Source: Polytrichum commune
Lineage: Eukaryota > Streptophyta > Polytrichopsida > Polytrichales > Polytrichaceae
Direction: 5' to 3'
Assembly: GCA_950295325.1 (NCBI GenBank)
Contig: OX485809.1
Coordinates: forward strand, 17,916,001 to 17,980,000
Length of the DNA stretch: 64,000 nucleotides
The notes under the pieces were generated by a model. The model did no database searches. It was not told the DNA's origin and worked only from the letters and a program-made list of their open reading frames with translations. The position numbers and the translations under genes are program-made. Below are positions 47,052 to 60,642 of this stretch, in pieces (the first letter of the stretch is position 1; every line of letters starts with the position of its first letter).

Positions 47052-48240
47052 CTTTGCATGCCAAATTGATCCCCGACGTTCCTCGACCGAGGTACCGCAA
47101 CTACACAAAAGAAACTGAATACTTATGACCTCAAGTATACCACAGTATACTTCTGTTTGACTTGCCCAAAGGGGATTTCTCCTCCATAGGACGTGCAATG
47201 GAGCACAACAGGGTCAGAATGCAAACTTCAAACTAACCATCAACTTATTAAGTTTTCACGGTCACAAGGACCTTCTAAGGTAGAGCAGGCCAATTGGTGC
47301 GTCTAATATGGAATCCCCTTTCAATCTGAACATCTAAAACTTTATCAATCCAATAATAATAATAATTATGGACAGATACACTCAGAACTTAACTTTATAA
47401 TGACGGCTTTAGCACCATCTTCCTCATGAAGTTTCCTTTCAATTATATATGTGTCTCTCTCTATCTAAAGAAGCTCTAAGTTAGCGCAGGATGTGGAATC
47501 GGATCATGGTACCTCCGAGAGAAAACCCTAAAAAGTCCCATGATGCTTGACCAACAACACCCTCGAACTTAGCAACCCCGACCTAATGACCAAATCCCAA
47601 GGTACGCAAAAAGTTCTGTCTCCTTGACCAGCAGAAAACAGAGACAGACAGAGAAGAAATCAATCAGTGCCGTTCGTTCAATCCTTCCAAGCTTGCTTCT
47701 CCCGTATGTGCAATATAGAAACCAAACTTTCATCTGTGCGCGTTACACCACCACGACTGTCTAGCATCAATCTTATTGCACCGCTTCAATAGCAGAGCGG
47801 GACGCAAAGTAGCTCAATGATCATGGGGCCTTTCGCGAAACAAACAAACGCTCTCCTGAACGGATTCCTTCCTTCGAAGGTGTGAGTGAATTGAAGCAGC
47901 ATGAGATACAGACGCTTAATAAATCATTGAATGAATGGCAAAAAAACGAGGAAAATTTTGAACAAAAGCGGGAAAATTCAGCATTCGGAAGTTGGTGTTC
48001 GTAGCGAGATTTCAAACGGATGTGGAGTGCGATTCGTTCTATTGTGAGAGTGATGACGTGCAAGAAAACGAGACTTGTGTGATGCAATTCGGGCATTGCG
48101 CCACGATGACGAGAAAACCAGGCGAAACGGCGGGTCGGGCGGTGCTACCCGTGGACGCATTGACCTGAGCCCGGCCTGGTGAAAAGACGGGCCGGGTGGT
48201 GCTGCCCGTGGTCACAATCATTCACCCGCGCAATTCTTCT
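47052..48240. other. Upstream region of the BORCS8-like gene
   Basis: It is expected to contain the 5' leader, at least one leader intron (acceptor 'tgtgtag' near 47101 on the minus strand) and the promoter. 47480-48220 is GC-richer. At about 48124-48215 a GC-rich motif, 'cgggcggtgctacccgtgg', recurs about 60 bp later as 'cgggtggtgctgcccgtgg'. Confidence 0.45.
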
Positions 48241-49416
48241 TAACACTTAAAGAGCAACGGGGGATTATGTCTGAGACACATACTATATGGACTCAATTTT
48301 TACAAGCCTCACCAAGTGTTGAACTATTTTTACAAAAAATTAGGGGTTTCAACCTTTTTAATTAATTTAATAAACACATACGATAAAATAAAATATTCAT
48401 ATGCAATGTGGATGATAAAAATATAAATCCATATATTTATAATTTGAGGACACTTAGATTGTGTATTTGAGCCAAAACTTGTAACAAACTCAAGGTATTA
48501 AAATAATGTAAATTTATAAAACTTATTAATTACTAAATTTCACTTATGTTTTATTTTTATAACTTTGTCTAAAAATGGGAGTATGTAATTCAAGTATCAT
48601 AGGTCGATAGTAGGTTGGGCAGAAAATAATTTCAAATAATTAAGCATAATTTTTTTGAAAATTACTGGGCTAGATGGCCTATTTGTTTATTTGTTTATTT
48701 ATGCACAAATTATTTGATATTAATTTTAAAGGACCCAAATAACCTCCAAATAACTTATGTTTGTTTTTGTGCATTCTCTTCCTACTACAACATGTTAAAA
48801 TTTCATGTTGACTAGTTTCACACGTACAACAACAATTATAAATAGGTAGGAAGATGTTGTTTTATTCATTATTTTTTTGTCACCAAGACTGCCATTTACA
48901 GTTATATGGACCAAGTCATCCTAGTGAATTAATTCCCAAGCAATCAAGGTTCAGACATTGAATGTATTTGAGGACCGAATTGGTCGTTGAAGACCTTTGT
49001 AACCTCTTGAGTAACTCAAACTTCATTGACCGAGTAGCCATCTTAGGTTTCAAAAACCCTTCTCCCTCAAAACATGACATCCACCGTCTCAATGCCGTTA
49101 GGATGTTTCACAAAACTCCTCGTTGTTCTTTATTCCATAATAAAAGTTAGACAACGTAGCTTTCTCCACTGCAAATATTAGTAGACTATAGATTATTCAT
49201 TTGGTATATGAGCTCACGGCTATGATCAAGGTGAAGTGCCTCTTATTCACACCAATGCTTGGGGTTGGCATCGTCTTTCTCAAGTCTTCATTTGGTACAT
49301 TTTTACCAAAAGAAGCTTTGTAAAGAAAGTTTAATGGTTTTAACTAGTTGTAATGGATTGTATGCTTTTTCCCTAGGTGCTTGGACGTATTGTGTGAGGT
49401 TCACGGTTCAATGCCA
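48241..49416. other. AT-rich, no gene recognised
   Basis: Very AT-rich from 48340 to 48860. A 62-aa plus-strand ORF at 48962-49150 has no known domain. Confidence 0.5.
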
Positions 49417-49638
49417 CATTGTTTTGTCTAATTAGTGTGGGTTACCAGTTGGAGTTATGTGTTGTTATAACTTTTTACGTAGAGTATTATTTATTTCCAA
49501 CTAAGTTATGTTATGTTCTTCAGTGTGCATACTAACTACTTATGTTATTTGGGTTAAAAAAATAATATTATCAATAAAAAAAACTAAGGCAACACATAAC
49601 TCCAAATGGTAACCCACACTAATTAGACAAAACAATAG
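49417..49638. mobile_element. MITE family F copy 2
   Basis: The left end TTGTTTTGTCTAATTAGTGT and the right end (complement of the same 20 bases) are perfect inverted repeats. Homology extends into 'gggttaccagttggagtta'. Same family as 2951-3172. Confidence 0.8.
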
Positions 49639-50149
49639 TCACAATGTTAGTTTGTAGATTCTTGGTACACTCAAAACCCATCTCCAACATAGATCTACAA
49701 TGTTTTTCCTGTTCATATATACCTTTATCTCTCAATTAATTCACTTTGACATAAGCTTCATCTATGAACATACTTAAATACTATGTTGATGCATTCCAAA
49801 ATCTTTTTAATCTTAAATATCGAAGTTAAACATGGCGAGGTCTCCCGCATGTGACATGTCAACCTTGCTCCTTATTTCATTATGCATTTCTCATTACTTG
49901 CACTAACTGTTTTAAAGAAAAAAACATTATCCATTTCAAGAACTTGTATGTTGACTCGTGGACATGACATTTCTAAGATTGTAGCCATGTACACATACAC
50001 ATACACATTATGTTGGATTATTGAACCTAGAATGGATATTAAAAATTGAGCATACTGTCTAATCTTCTTAAAACACATATCTTTTTTAAATATGTTCTTG
50101 GAGCTACACCAAATCACAACCTACTCAAATACAGGTGTTCAATTAAGGA
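49639..50149. other. Intergenic, with a family A fragment
   Basis: 50020-50140 matches the complement of family A ('gttcttggagctacacc', 'caggtgttcaattaagg'). The rest is AT-rich and unassigned. Confidence 0.5.
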
Positions 50150-50710
50150 AAGCAACTAAATAAGGATTGTCTACCTTATTGCACATGGTACTAAGGCCAT
50201 TTTATAATAACGGCATTAGGCCATGGCTCTTGATGACCATAGTACTCATTTTCAGGATGAAAGGATAGAGAAGTCCATGGACTATTGCCCAAGGTTTCTT
50301 TTGAGGTCATAAGTCCTTAGTGTAAACCCGTCTTTTTGATGCACATTCCATGGGGTGTACCCAACCAACATTACCCATACTTGTCATGTGGGATTCCATA
50401 TAAATTTTCCACCCACATGTAGATTCAGAAAAGTAACTGAAAAAAGATAGTCTACCTAATTGCACAAGACACTAAAGACATGTTTATAATAACGACATTA
50501 GGCCATGGCTCTTAATTGATCATGATACCCACTTGTTTAAATGAAAGGATTGAGGAGCCCATGGACTACAACCCAAAATTTTTGGGAGGTCACAAGTCTT
50601 AATGCAAACCCAAATCCCCGATGCACATGATGCATGGCCTACCTGGCGAACATTAACCATACTTGCCATGTGGGATTCCATGTAGGATTTTCATCCACTA
50701 AAAATAATAT
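50150..50710. repeat. Two-unit tandem duplication, 281-bp period
   Basis: The unit starting at 50150 and the unit starting at 50431 share 'ttataataacg', 'cattaggccatggctctt', 'agtccttagtgtaaaccc'/'agtcttaatgcaaaccc' and 'catgtgggattccat'. Divergence between units is moderate, so the duplication is old. Non-coding. Confidence 0.75.
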
Positions 50711-51053
50711 GGGATGTAGACCAAAATTGCCCTCCTATAAGCCTAAAATGGGGCCCATGACACTTTTAACCAATGAGCATTCAAGACTCTCAAGAGCCAT
50801 GGCCTATGGCTTTCGGGTAAAACATTCTCTTATTAATCTCATGCTCTTTTAAAATATTGTATGCGTCTCTTCATTTATGAAGTGGTTTAATCTTCTCAAA
50901 TACGAGATACTAAAACGAACCTTTGCAGTCTAAGCCTATCGCACCTATGCATGTGAATTAATGCTCGGATTGTCTGCTCAACATTCCACCGTGGACAACC
51001 CACCGTTTTTGGAACTGCGTCACCAACGCCACATTGTCCATTGTATACAAATA
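50711..51053. other. No gene recognised
   Basis: Intergenic sequence between the tandem duplication and the family D MITE. Confidence 0.5.
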
Positions 51054-51540
51054 CACCCTAAACTCCATCACATCAACCCCCACAATGTCACATGCTCTCT
51101 AATAACCCGAAACCCTAGGGAACGGATATTTGTAGTTTAAATCTCACTCCTTATTGTCACATTTCTCTCCCTTATATCACAAGATTTGTCATTAATGCAA
51201 ACTACCAAAGAAGTCAACCCACACTTCAGCATTGTGCCATGTGTCAACATGTGGAGTGTCACCTTCTTATTCTTCTTCTTCTTGTCCTTCTTATGCCATT
51301 TGTTGAATGTTGGTGCATGTGTTTGCCACACCGCCCGGGAAGGCCAAGTAGAGTGGACCACACTAGCATAAGTGATGGAAAAACGAATTCAAATTGTCCT
51401 CACATCTCCTTTGTGTTATTCCATAATGTCACATGCTACACTAATTCTATAGTATCACGCATCCATGTTAACACTACAAAACTTTGTAATATCGTGTGCA
51501 CTTTGGTTGCCACAGCTGTGATACTACGGAGTTTAGAGTG
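51054..51540. mobile_element. MITE family D copy 3 (Stowaway-like), expanded
   Basis: The ends CACCCTAAACTCCATCACAT and (complement) CACTCTAAACTCCGTAGTAT are inverted and flanked by TA. It is inverted relative to copies 1 and 2 and about 130 bp longer; the extra stretch is around 51190-51400. Open frames here are antisense shadows of repeat DNA. Confidence 0.75.
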
Positions 51541-51610
51541 TATTTTCATTTTACTATGAGAATCTAAGAATTTTGTACATTTGTCCGCTTCAAGCTCCCA
51601 TTGCCTTACC

Positions 51611-51922
51611 TCGTCCCTAACTCCCAAACATAAGAGGGACAGGGCCGCCCCTGCCAGGCGGGCGGGGCAGAGTCTGTCTTTTGGTTGCATGCCCGAAGGG
51701 GCGGGCCAGGAGCGGGTTTAACAGCGGGCCGGATTTAGCAACGGGGCTCCAGCGCATCCCATCCACTTCCCCAACAAGTGGATGGGGTAGAGAGTGAACC
51801 ATAGGGTACACCCCATCCATAATGTGGAAATATGGATGGGGCTTCAAGTGTTTGTGGAAGGTTTTGCAACGCTTCGGTACAAATGTTTTGTTTAGTGAGA
51901 GTGGTAAGGTGGAGTTGGAAGG
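51611..51922 (+). repeat. Left terminal inverted repeat of the MULE
   Basis: Its outer part reads ACTCCCAAACA, then GGGACAGGGCCGCCC, 'gtcttttggttgcatgcccg' and 'gcgggtttaacagcggg'. Further in come 'ccccatccataatgtgg' and 'aaggttttgcaacgcttcgg'. All of it is found inverted at 61951-62275 with modest divergence. By analogy with MuDR it probably holds the promoter of the adjacent transposase and the transposase binding site. Confidence 0.85.
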
Positions 51923-52144
51923 CAATAGAAGTGTACATGTTTGCATTGTATTAGAGAGCATTGATAGTTTATAAAATAGCCCTTCCCGGAAGTTACAATT
52001 TTTGTAGGATTGTACTAGGGTTGAGAATTTGAACAACAATATTTTAGGGTTCATACATTTCTTTAGCTCCAAGTGTGATTGAACTCTATTGCTTTAGTTG
52101 AACTCTAATGTTTTAGGGGAATCTTATCGCTTCGTAGGTATTTC

Positions 52145-55100
52145 ATGGACATACCGTCAACCTCCTCGGAGGATGGCTTCTTTTATCCTTCGGATTTTGA
52201 TGATGACTTAGAATTTGTGGTAGGGGTAGATGAACTCTTTCGTGATGTTTTGGGTGGCCAAAACCCACTATTGCCATATTCTGGAGTACTAGATTACTAC
52301 TCAAGTGACAATGAATCAAATGGTGGAGGAGAGAAATATAGTTTTGGAGATAAAGAAGTGGTGGACATAGTGGGGCAACAATCATCACACAACTTGGACT
52401 TTGTTGAAGAAGAAGACATTGAAGTTCTTTCATTTGACAATGTAAGTGTTGAATCAATGCCAAATGGTTTTATTTTTACCAAATTTAGTTTGACGCTCAT
52501 GATTCAATGTGTAATATCAGGGTTGCAACCTAGTTTTCTTCAAATACGGCCTGCCGATCCCAATTTTCTACATGTTCTTCAACGCCATGGTAGACCTGTT
52601 GATCCCAATGATCATGTACACATTGTAGAACGTTGGGTACGGTTGCAAACAAATGTAAATTTTTTAGATAGTCCACATGGACTTCTTTTAAGCCCATGTA
52701 GTGATAAGATGGGACGAGGCATACCTTCTAGTGACCTTTGGCATTCTATTGTGAAACAAGCCCATTGTTATGTCAGTGGCAAACATTCCTCTTTGAAATC
52801 CACGGTGCATTCTATACGAGAACAATGGTCTACCGATATAAGAGTGGGTGGGATCCCGTATTATTTCATAGAAATATGCATCCAAACTTGTATAACTTGT
52901 AGTGGTTTAGGACCATTTTGGGATGAAGTTGTTAAAGTTCCATTAGAAAAGTTGCGAGACACTCTTAACAATATATATGCGAAGCATATAGTAGTTCGTA
53001 GAGTCAAAAGTAAGAGGCAAACAACATCTACGTTGGTCACGTACTACTATTGTCATAGAGGGGGGAAGCAAAGAATTAGGAGAGAGAATGAAGAAGTGAA
53101 TTATACCCAGCGGGAGAAAAAATCTTACAAGTGTGATTGTGAGTTTCTTTTTAAAACAATTATGTCTTCTTTGAACACAAAGTCATGTATTGAAGGTGCT
53201 AAGTAAGCGATGGCCAAAATACGTGTGCATTCCAAACATTCCGGTCACAACCCGGGAAGTGAGGGTGACAAACACTTTTTACCAGTTCATCCTTTGGTGC
53301 TTTCATTTGCAACTGAGAATTTAAAAATGATGGTGTATCATTTAACCGTAGTTGTTGTTTCACTCAAAGAAGCAAAGAAGTTTGAAAATATGGTCACCTA
53401 TTTTGAACAAGTCACATTTCGATTTTTTATTCTTGTAGAGGAGGTCGAGGCATTATCATATTCTACTAGACTAAGTGGTGCGTTCCTCTAACACTTTGCT
53501 ACCTTCATCATTCAACATTATTTATTTGTATTTCATTGAGATTTTTGTATGTGTTATACCTAACCAAGGTGTCTTGTATGACCCTTATAGATGCCGCTCG
53601 AAAAGATGATTGGAATGCCACTCAACTTGAAATCATTGGGCTACAAGCCAAATGAAAGGTGAATTTTTACCAAAAGTATGACAAGAAGCACGAATATGTA
53701 AAAAAAAACCTTTCATTGTCGTCATCCAAGATGAATTCATGAGAGACATTGCTAAGCGATTTTCTACGGGTAACTCATGGGCGTTGGATTCTACTTTCAA
53801 AACTAACAATTACGACCTACCATTATACGTTGCGGTTACTTTGAATGACGACGGTTGGAGCATGTCAGTTTTCTATATGCTTAATTCTAAAGACAATGGA
53901 CAAGGCCATCAAGATATGACTATTGAAATTGCTGTGGAATATGTTTTAAAAACATGGAGAATGTAAGACCTAGTAAAATTCTTATAGACAAATATATGAC
54001 ATCTTTGAATGCCATAACAACAATTGTGAGAAATGATCATTTTGATTGGAAGGATAAACAAATAGGGTGAACAAATTGCATGTTAAGTTTTACTTTGTCA
54101 CTTTCATGCTATAAAAATATGGAGTAAGTATCTTCTCCCCGTGTTCCATTTGATAGAGAGATAAATTATGGCAATTGCTTATGACACTATTACATTATCC
54201 GGTGGAAGCACATTTTGATTTTAATGTTCAAAACCTCTTTAATGCGTTTGAAGCCATTCCGAGAGTAATTCAATACGTACATTTGGGATGGACTAGCCCT
54301 TCTTCACGTTGGAAGTTATTGTGGCCCAAGTTTGGCCGTATGTTTTTCTACGGAGGAATGGACACCACAAATAATATAGAAAGGTATTGGAAATGGATAA
54401 AATATTCATTACTTATGGGTAAAATAAATCGCTCCCTTCGGGATTTAGTGGTGGCAATAATGGGAAGCGCCAATGATAGAATTCAGGTTGGAGGACCCAC
54501 ACTTGTAAATTATTTCACATTACGGTAAGGCACAAGTAAATTACATATAATAAAATTTGAATAATTTATTTTCAAACAATAAAATAATTATAGAAGGAGA
54601 AATAGATAATAAGGGTTTTTGTGATGTTTATCAAATCTAGTTATTTTTTATTTCATAAAACAAAACTTTTGATATTTTGAACATTTTAAATCCTTTATAT
54701 GAAATGATATAAAACATCTACATTGTTGAAAATTTATTTTATCAAATAGTAATCTCAGTAATTGGAGTATGGAAGAATTATTTGAAGAATTATATATTTT
54801 TTAAATGAGTCTGCTTAATTTTTTTTTAAATGGTTTCCAACCAGTTTGAAGAATATTAAACATATGCCAATTTTGAATTTTTTGTGTAAGTGATTCCGGA
54901 AGGTTTTTAAGGAGGGCAAATAACAAGGCCCATCAACGGCGTCAGAAAGGTGGAGAAAAGATTTATAAATTATAGATTACAAATCCCGACAGAGTTCTCT
55001 CGATGGATAAATTGTTAACAAAGACCTCCTCCTCTTCCGCATTCGAAGTGAGACTAACCCGGACACCACATATAATGTGTCTTTAAATTATCATTATTAT

Positions 55101-55310
55101 AATTGTCCAACAGTAATTCTAATTTGTAAATATATTATTAGATTACAACTTATATTGAAGAAGTATGTTTCGACCAATTTTAAATTATTCGAACTTGTTG
55201 ATTCTCAAATGCCGTCTGAAGAACCGATTGTTATGACATCCAACCTCGAAGACTCGCTATTACTTAAAGGAAACGCCCAGACCAATCGATATTCACAATT
55301 ATTTTGAAGA
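52145..55310 (+). pseudogene. MULE transposase (FAR1-like), broken
   Basis: A 353-codon ORF starts at 52145 with an acidic N-terminus. Near 53030-53150 it has a WRKY/GCM1-like zinc region (YYYCHRGGKQRIRRE, KSYKCDCEF). An in-frame TAA at 53204 precedes RVHSKHSGHNPGSEGDKHFL. A plausible intron lies at about 53482-53588. The DDE core follows in other frames: NSWALDSTFKTNNYDLPLY (first Asp, about 53770), ILIDKYMTSLNAI (second Asp, about 53980), CHFHAIKIW (about 54100) and MDTTNNIERYWKWIKYSLL (Glu, about 54380). The degenerate YNVSLNYHYYNCP...CKY near 55070 corresponds to a SWIM zinc finger that has lost key residues. One frameshift is at an A9 run near 53700. Several disruptions make it non-functional as read. 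Confidence 0.85.
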
Positions 55311-56384
55311 AAAACGGAGGATTCAACTTTTTCAATTACAAACAACAATTTCAAAGGTATGACAAACATTGGAGTCCAATTTGGTACATGTTAGTGCGGA
55401 TGAATGAAAACACAAGGTATAATTAAGTAATCATTTTATTGAGTCAATGAAAGAGCCGTTCACATTTGATAGGCCGACTATGATAGATATTCCTACCGAA
55501 GGTTCTATTTCTACCATTCAAGCTAACGTGAAGTGCACAAGAATGGAGTTTCGATCAAGTGCAAGGTTAATTAAAAAGAACTATGAAAATACTAATGATG
55601 CAACCAAGGGTGGAAGCATTGCGGAATGACCTCCTATCAAATGACAAGGTCATACATTGGTGTCTACATTTAAATCCAAAAGGTTTTTTTTCCACGGGTA
55701 CCCAATTTTTTTTGTCAAATATGCATGATAAAACTAATTGTTGCATGATGATTGAAGTATACAAGTCGCATGATGATTGAAGTATATAAGTCTCCCAGAA
55801 AAAACTCACAAGTTGGGAGATCTCCTCCCTTCGAGCTACAAAGTTTTTTATTGTAGATTTACTGGTGTCATAAAACCTTAGTTATAGCTTTTATTTAGAG
55901 TTTAGTCTAGGAAGATCTTTAAAAAAAGATGTGCTCGGCATTATACGGACTATGATAAACATCCAACATTTACACATGTATGACCGCCTTTAGGCCTAAA
56001 GCCTTCTCCAGCAAGATGTTTCCGGGAGCCTTCCCATCTTTCAATTTCAGGTTTTAAGACAACAATCAGTTTAATGTACAGGCCCTAAGATGATTTTTTC
56101 AGGATGTGGTGTGTTCCTTAAGTGCAGGAGTGATGGAAAATGAATCTTCATCGTCAAGTATATTCGATTAATTATGATGGCTTGGCGTGTGATAACAGAG
56201 GGCAGAGGTAAACTAGGCAACCCGTGTGGACTTATTTACTGTAGATAACCTTTGAGAAACGCTCGGAATATCGGATGTGTCTAAGATTCACATATCTAGG
56301 AGCAGACTTATGATCAGGTGCAGTTACGCTTCGGCCTTGGACTAATATGATTTTGGTGTTTCTTATTAAACCTAGTTGTCGTAA

Positions 56385-58860
56385 TCACAGATCTTCGTTT
56401 ATTAAAAAACCAATTACATGACGTCGAAAATTTCATTACAATATTATTTTGGATTGCTGTTCACATGCTTTACATCATATAATTTCAAAAAATTAAAGTA
56501 TGCTTCATCCCAATTTCTTAAATGTGTAATGGTCGAATACTCATTATATTATTAACACAACTTTAACATAATAATTGTGTTATTATATAAATTTAATGTG
56601 TTATAGATTACATGATCGATTCATGATTTTAATGTTCCATATTTAGTGTTTAGGGTTACAGTCACAGACCTTCATCCATTCCTAAATTTTTCACATGACG
56701 TCCAAAATTTTATCACAAGATCACTTGGGATTGCTATTCACTTGCTCTAAACTGTGTAATAGTATACTAGTAAAGCATGTTTCACCCTGGAGGTATGATT
56801 CACACACCAATTTTTGGTTTATTTGTTGATAATTTAGTTGATTTTTTATTGCATGAAAAGATTAATTCATATATTCACTTCTATAGATTATTTTAAACAA
56901 TCAATTCAATGGACAACTGCATATGACTTCCAATTATAAATATGATTCTAATCAGTTAGAGAATTCCTAAACTATCTGAAGATTTCAATTGGTTCAGGGC
57001 AGCTTCCAAAAGTCACATTTTACGCAGAAATTAAAATAAAGATCAAAGCAAAGTGAAATGGAAAAGGGTTTAGGTAAAATGGAAAAGAAACTTTCAGGCA
57101 AAAAGAAAAAGAAAAAGAAAGTTTAGTAAAATGATTGTATGCAGGTTGCATCATCGGCTGGGCATAATCGGATACTTTTTATGAATTTGAGGTATATTCT
57201 ATAGATTCTCCTAAAATGACATGTAATTTTTCTAAAGACTCCAACTTCAACCGATTATTTCTTAAACGTACAAGCTAGTATTTACTTTTAAGGTGCAGGT
57301 GTTGGGATATGCGAACAAAGGCATAGGTGAGTTTAGTTGTGTGAACATGAGACCATGTCGACTACTATGTCATCAGTCAGGCCACTGGAAGATCACAACT
57401 TCTACTTAAGAGTTTGAATATTTTTTCATGATAGTGTAACCATGGAATATATTATGGTCATCTGTTTGAATGTGTGGCACCCTCTATCCCCATTGTTATG
57501 CACTAGGGACCACTATTAAACTTTGGGAACTGTTAGCATGTACTCAGAGGCCATGCGACGCATGACTATACTTTGTGTTTTTCAAACAATATTTAGTCAT
57601 AAGTTTTAATTGGTAATTGCAGCTAAATATTCTTTCTGGAGTTATGTACATGATTATCATGATGTTCATATAACTGCTTCAAACATGTCAATGTCACACA
57701 TGTAAATCTATGTCCACCCAAACATCATTGTAGAAGTCTATGCGAGCCTTGGCATTGCATCCATTTAAGTAAGTTTCTATACTTGCTGCATGTTACGTAT
57801 TAATATGAAATTTGCAATATGAACACAAACCAAACTTTATAGGGTGAAATTCAGAAGGTGGTTTCATATATTGCAAGGGCACTGTAAGAACTATTAACTT
57901 GGATAGAATCTTCACCCCGCTACAACCGAAGCTGATACAATCGAATAACGCGAACAAGTTGCTCAAGAATAGATCACAATCAAGATCCTGCATGGATATT
58001 TGGGGGGTCCTGGACTCATTCAACTTATTGTACTCTTCATGACAGGGTCTTACTGCAACTAACTCTACTTGAGGACAATTCTAGTTTATAAATGAATGCT
58101 CCTGGCACTCTGCAAGTGAGTCTGGTTTGGGTTAAGGGCTTAGTTTAGGTGGGAGCCTGCGAGCGAGAGCAAAGTAGTTGCAGGCAACTCCATGGATACT
58201 TTGTACAACCAGGAGACAGAGCGGGATATGTGGGCTAGTTTCTACATTTTATGCCATGACCCCATCTCGAGTACCTAGTTGCTCTTAGTGGCAGGCAATG
58301 TACTCTACTATCGTAACTGCAGCTATAGAAACTACAACAATTGAAACATAATGTGCATATAGACCCAACATTATTCCGCCCATATAAGGTATGTTGAGAG
58401 ATATTGTATGAAAACCCATAGTACTTTCTATGGGTACAGCCAGAGATTGCACTGGTTTAGGGAAATTTGCATTCGTAGGGATATCAGAGTTTTTCTAGTA
58501 AGTTTCAGATGCAGATTTGTTAGATCTGGAGTTGCATCAGGTCTTATGCATCACATGTAAGTCTCAAGGGGACACTAATTATTATATGTAGTTATATGTA
58601 CAAAGTAGTGTTTTGTGCACTGAATAGATAAAGCGGGTAAGTCTAAAGGCACGCCAAACCAACTAAACAAGCCAAAAATCAACATGCTCTGTAATGTCAT
58701 GGTTTACGAATGGTCACAAAACTTCATCCATTCATAACGTTTTCACATGACGTGCAAAACTTCATCAGAAGGTCATTTCGGATTGCTATTCACTTGGTCC
58801 ACACTGTCCAATGTTATAAAATTAAAGCATGTTTCATTTCGGGAGGTATGCACGCACTAA
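56385..58860. repeat. Three direct copies of a 150-bp repeat in the MULE interior
   Basis: The copies are at about 56385-56520, 56650-56810 and 58695-58860. They share 'cttcatccatt', 'cacatgacgt', 'ggattgctattcact' and 'gcatgtttca'. All are in the same orientation. They may be relics of an insertion or internal duplications of the element. Confidence 0.7.
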
Positions 58861-59016
58861 CTTCCGCCTTGGATTATGAAAAAAATTGTGATTTTTTGCT
58901 TGATTAAAGTAGGTTCTAATAACGTATTGATGACCCTGAGAATTTATGAATCTCATGTCAACTGGTCATTACAAAGTCACTTTTGAGAGAGTTTGTGACA
59001 AAGGGCGGCAGTTGCA

Positions 59017-59046
59017 GGGATTTAGGATTTAGGATTTAGGGTTACA
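59017..59046 (+). repeat. Telomere-like TTTAGG(G) patch
   Basis: 'atttaggatttaggattta' followed by 'gggtta' is a short degenerate run of the plant telomere motif TTTAGGG. It lies inside the MULE and is too short to be an interstitial telomere array. Confidence 0.4.
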
Positions 59047-60642
59047 AGGCCATTCTATAGATAATTTTGAAATTTTGCGTTTTGGAGAAAATTATTATTG
59101 CTCCTAACCCCCCCCCCCGCCCCGTTTGTGGGGTCTACGATTCCAACGCTGCAAAATTTGATCTGTACACTATCACCATTTGGGAGATATGGAACGTTTG
59201 ACTTTCACTCTAATCACGCTTTGACTTTCCCTAAGTGGTTTATTTACTTTAAAAAGTAAATAATTAGGCTTTAAGCAAATGTTTAGTCTAAATTAATAGA
59301 ATTTAAGATATCAATCAAGCTTTTCTTAATTAATTGGAAAATATTGGATTAAAACGTGGAAAATAGGCAAAATAATTATAAGATGTAGGGTTTGGGGTTA
59401 CAATTAGTGTACTAATTAAGGTTTTTCCTTAAAAACCAAATTCAATTAAAGGGTTAATCGAGTTTTTCAAGTAAGATGCTTATATTTATCTAAGATGGCA
59501 ACAATTAGCCTAATTATATTAGAATTATTCTAATATGATCGTATTAAGGTATTAATTATATATTTAAATTAAAAATGAAACATTTAAGATGTTAATCAAG
59601 CAAGTGGTGTAACTTAACGTACGGTTAGGCTAAAAACGCAACAATTAGTTTAATTAGTCAATTGCCGCAATTGTGATAGTGACATTATAGTGAAACAAAC
59701 ATGATGTGTGTTTTTCTATCAACTTCAACATTCTTAAATTTTGAATAGTGTCCATTTTGTTTCGATGTATTATGTATTAATATAATATTAAGAATTTGAT
59801 CGTTTACTGTTGATTATATGTATGAAAATTATCATGCTTGTTTATCTCCTTACTGAATGCACTAAATATTTTTCATTTGAAATACTCAAATTTTTAAAAA
59901 TTACTTATGATCATGTATAATATTTGGAATCAATATGAATGTCTAATGTTGTATTAATTTTTCCATTCTATAAATTGAATTATTACGTATAATTGCTTTA
60001 AATTCTGTAAAGATTGGTGATAGTGATAGACTAATGTATAATCTTCTCTACTTTAAGATTATTTATATATATTTTTTCACATAGAAAAGAACCAAATTCA
60101 TACTTGAGCTCTTTCAATTCTATTTGAATACAATTCAATTATAATGAGGGCATGTTATGAGAAGCCATTACAATTACACAAATGATTGTCATATACATAC
60201 ATTAAAATCTATTGTAAACAAAATAAAAACTAGTAGATTCTTTTGACAATGACTGAACGGAAAACAAGGAACACGCATTATATTTTATGTACACAATTAA
60301 AATAACATAGTCGGAGATCCAATCATAAGGAATACTTAACACACCTAAACCCTAATAGAAACCAGTTAATAAACTTGATTGAAATATAAAGATTTTACTC
60401 TTTTCATTGAAATAAAATTTGGTTGTTACAAATCCATTTGTAAGAAGTGATAAAAACAAGAAGTTCTATTGGAATCTAAGTACACAATACTTATAAATCT
60501 TTATCTGGACCGCTATTTTGTAGATTTTCTTCTTCCCCTACCCTTTCATCTTCCCCTACCTCGTCCCCTGATTTGTCCTCTCACTTTTTCCTTTCCCTTA
60601 GATGGACTGGGTTTAGGAACAACCGTGGTTGGATTCTCTTGT

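Larger units (their letters stand above)
55311..60468. other. MULE interior, AT-rich, no recognised gene
   Basis: Short ORFs at 55447-55780 (for example DKVIHWCLHLNPKGFF) may be the decayed transposase tail. The rest has no domain. It contains a three-copy repeat, described separately, a degenerate telomere-like patch near 59017-59046, eleven C at 59108-59118, and very AT-rich sequence from 59200 to 60400. Confidence 0.5.

Noticed and set aside
51137-51559. ORFs on both strands near 51.1-51.6 kb
   Set aside because: They lie mostly inside the family D MITE and show no protein motif.
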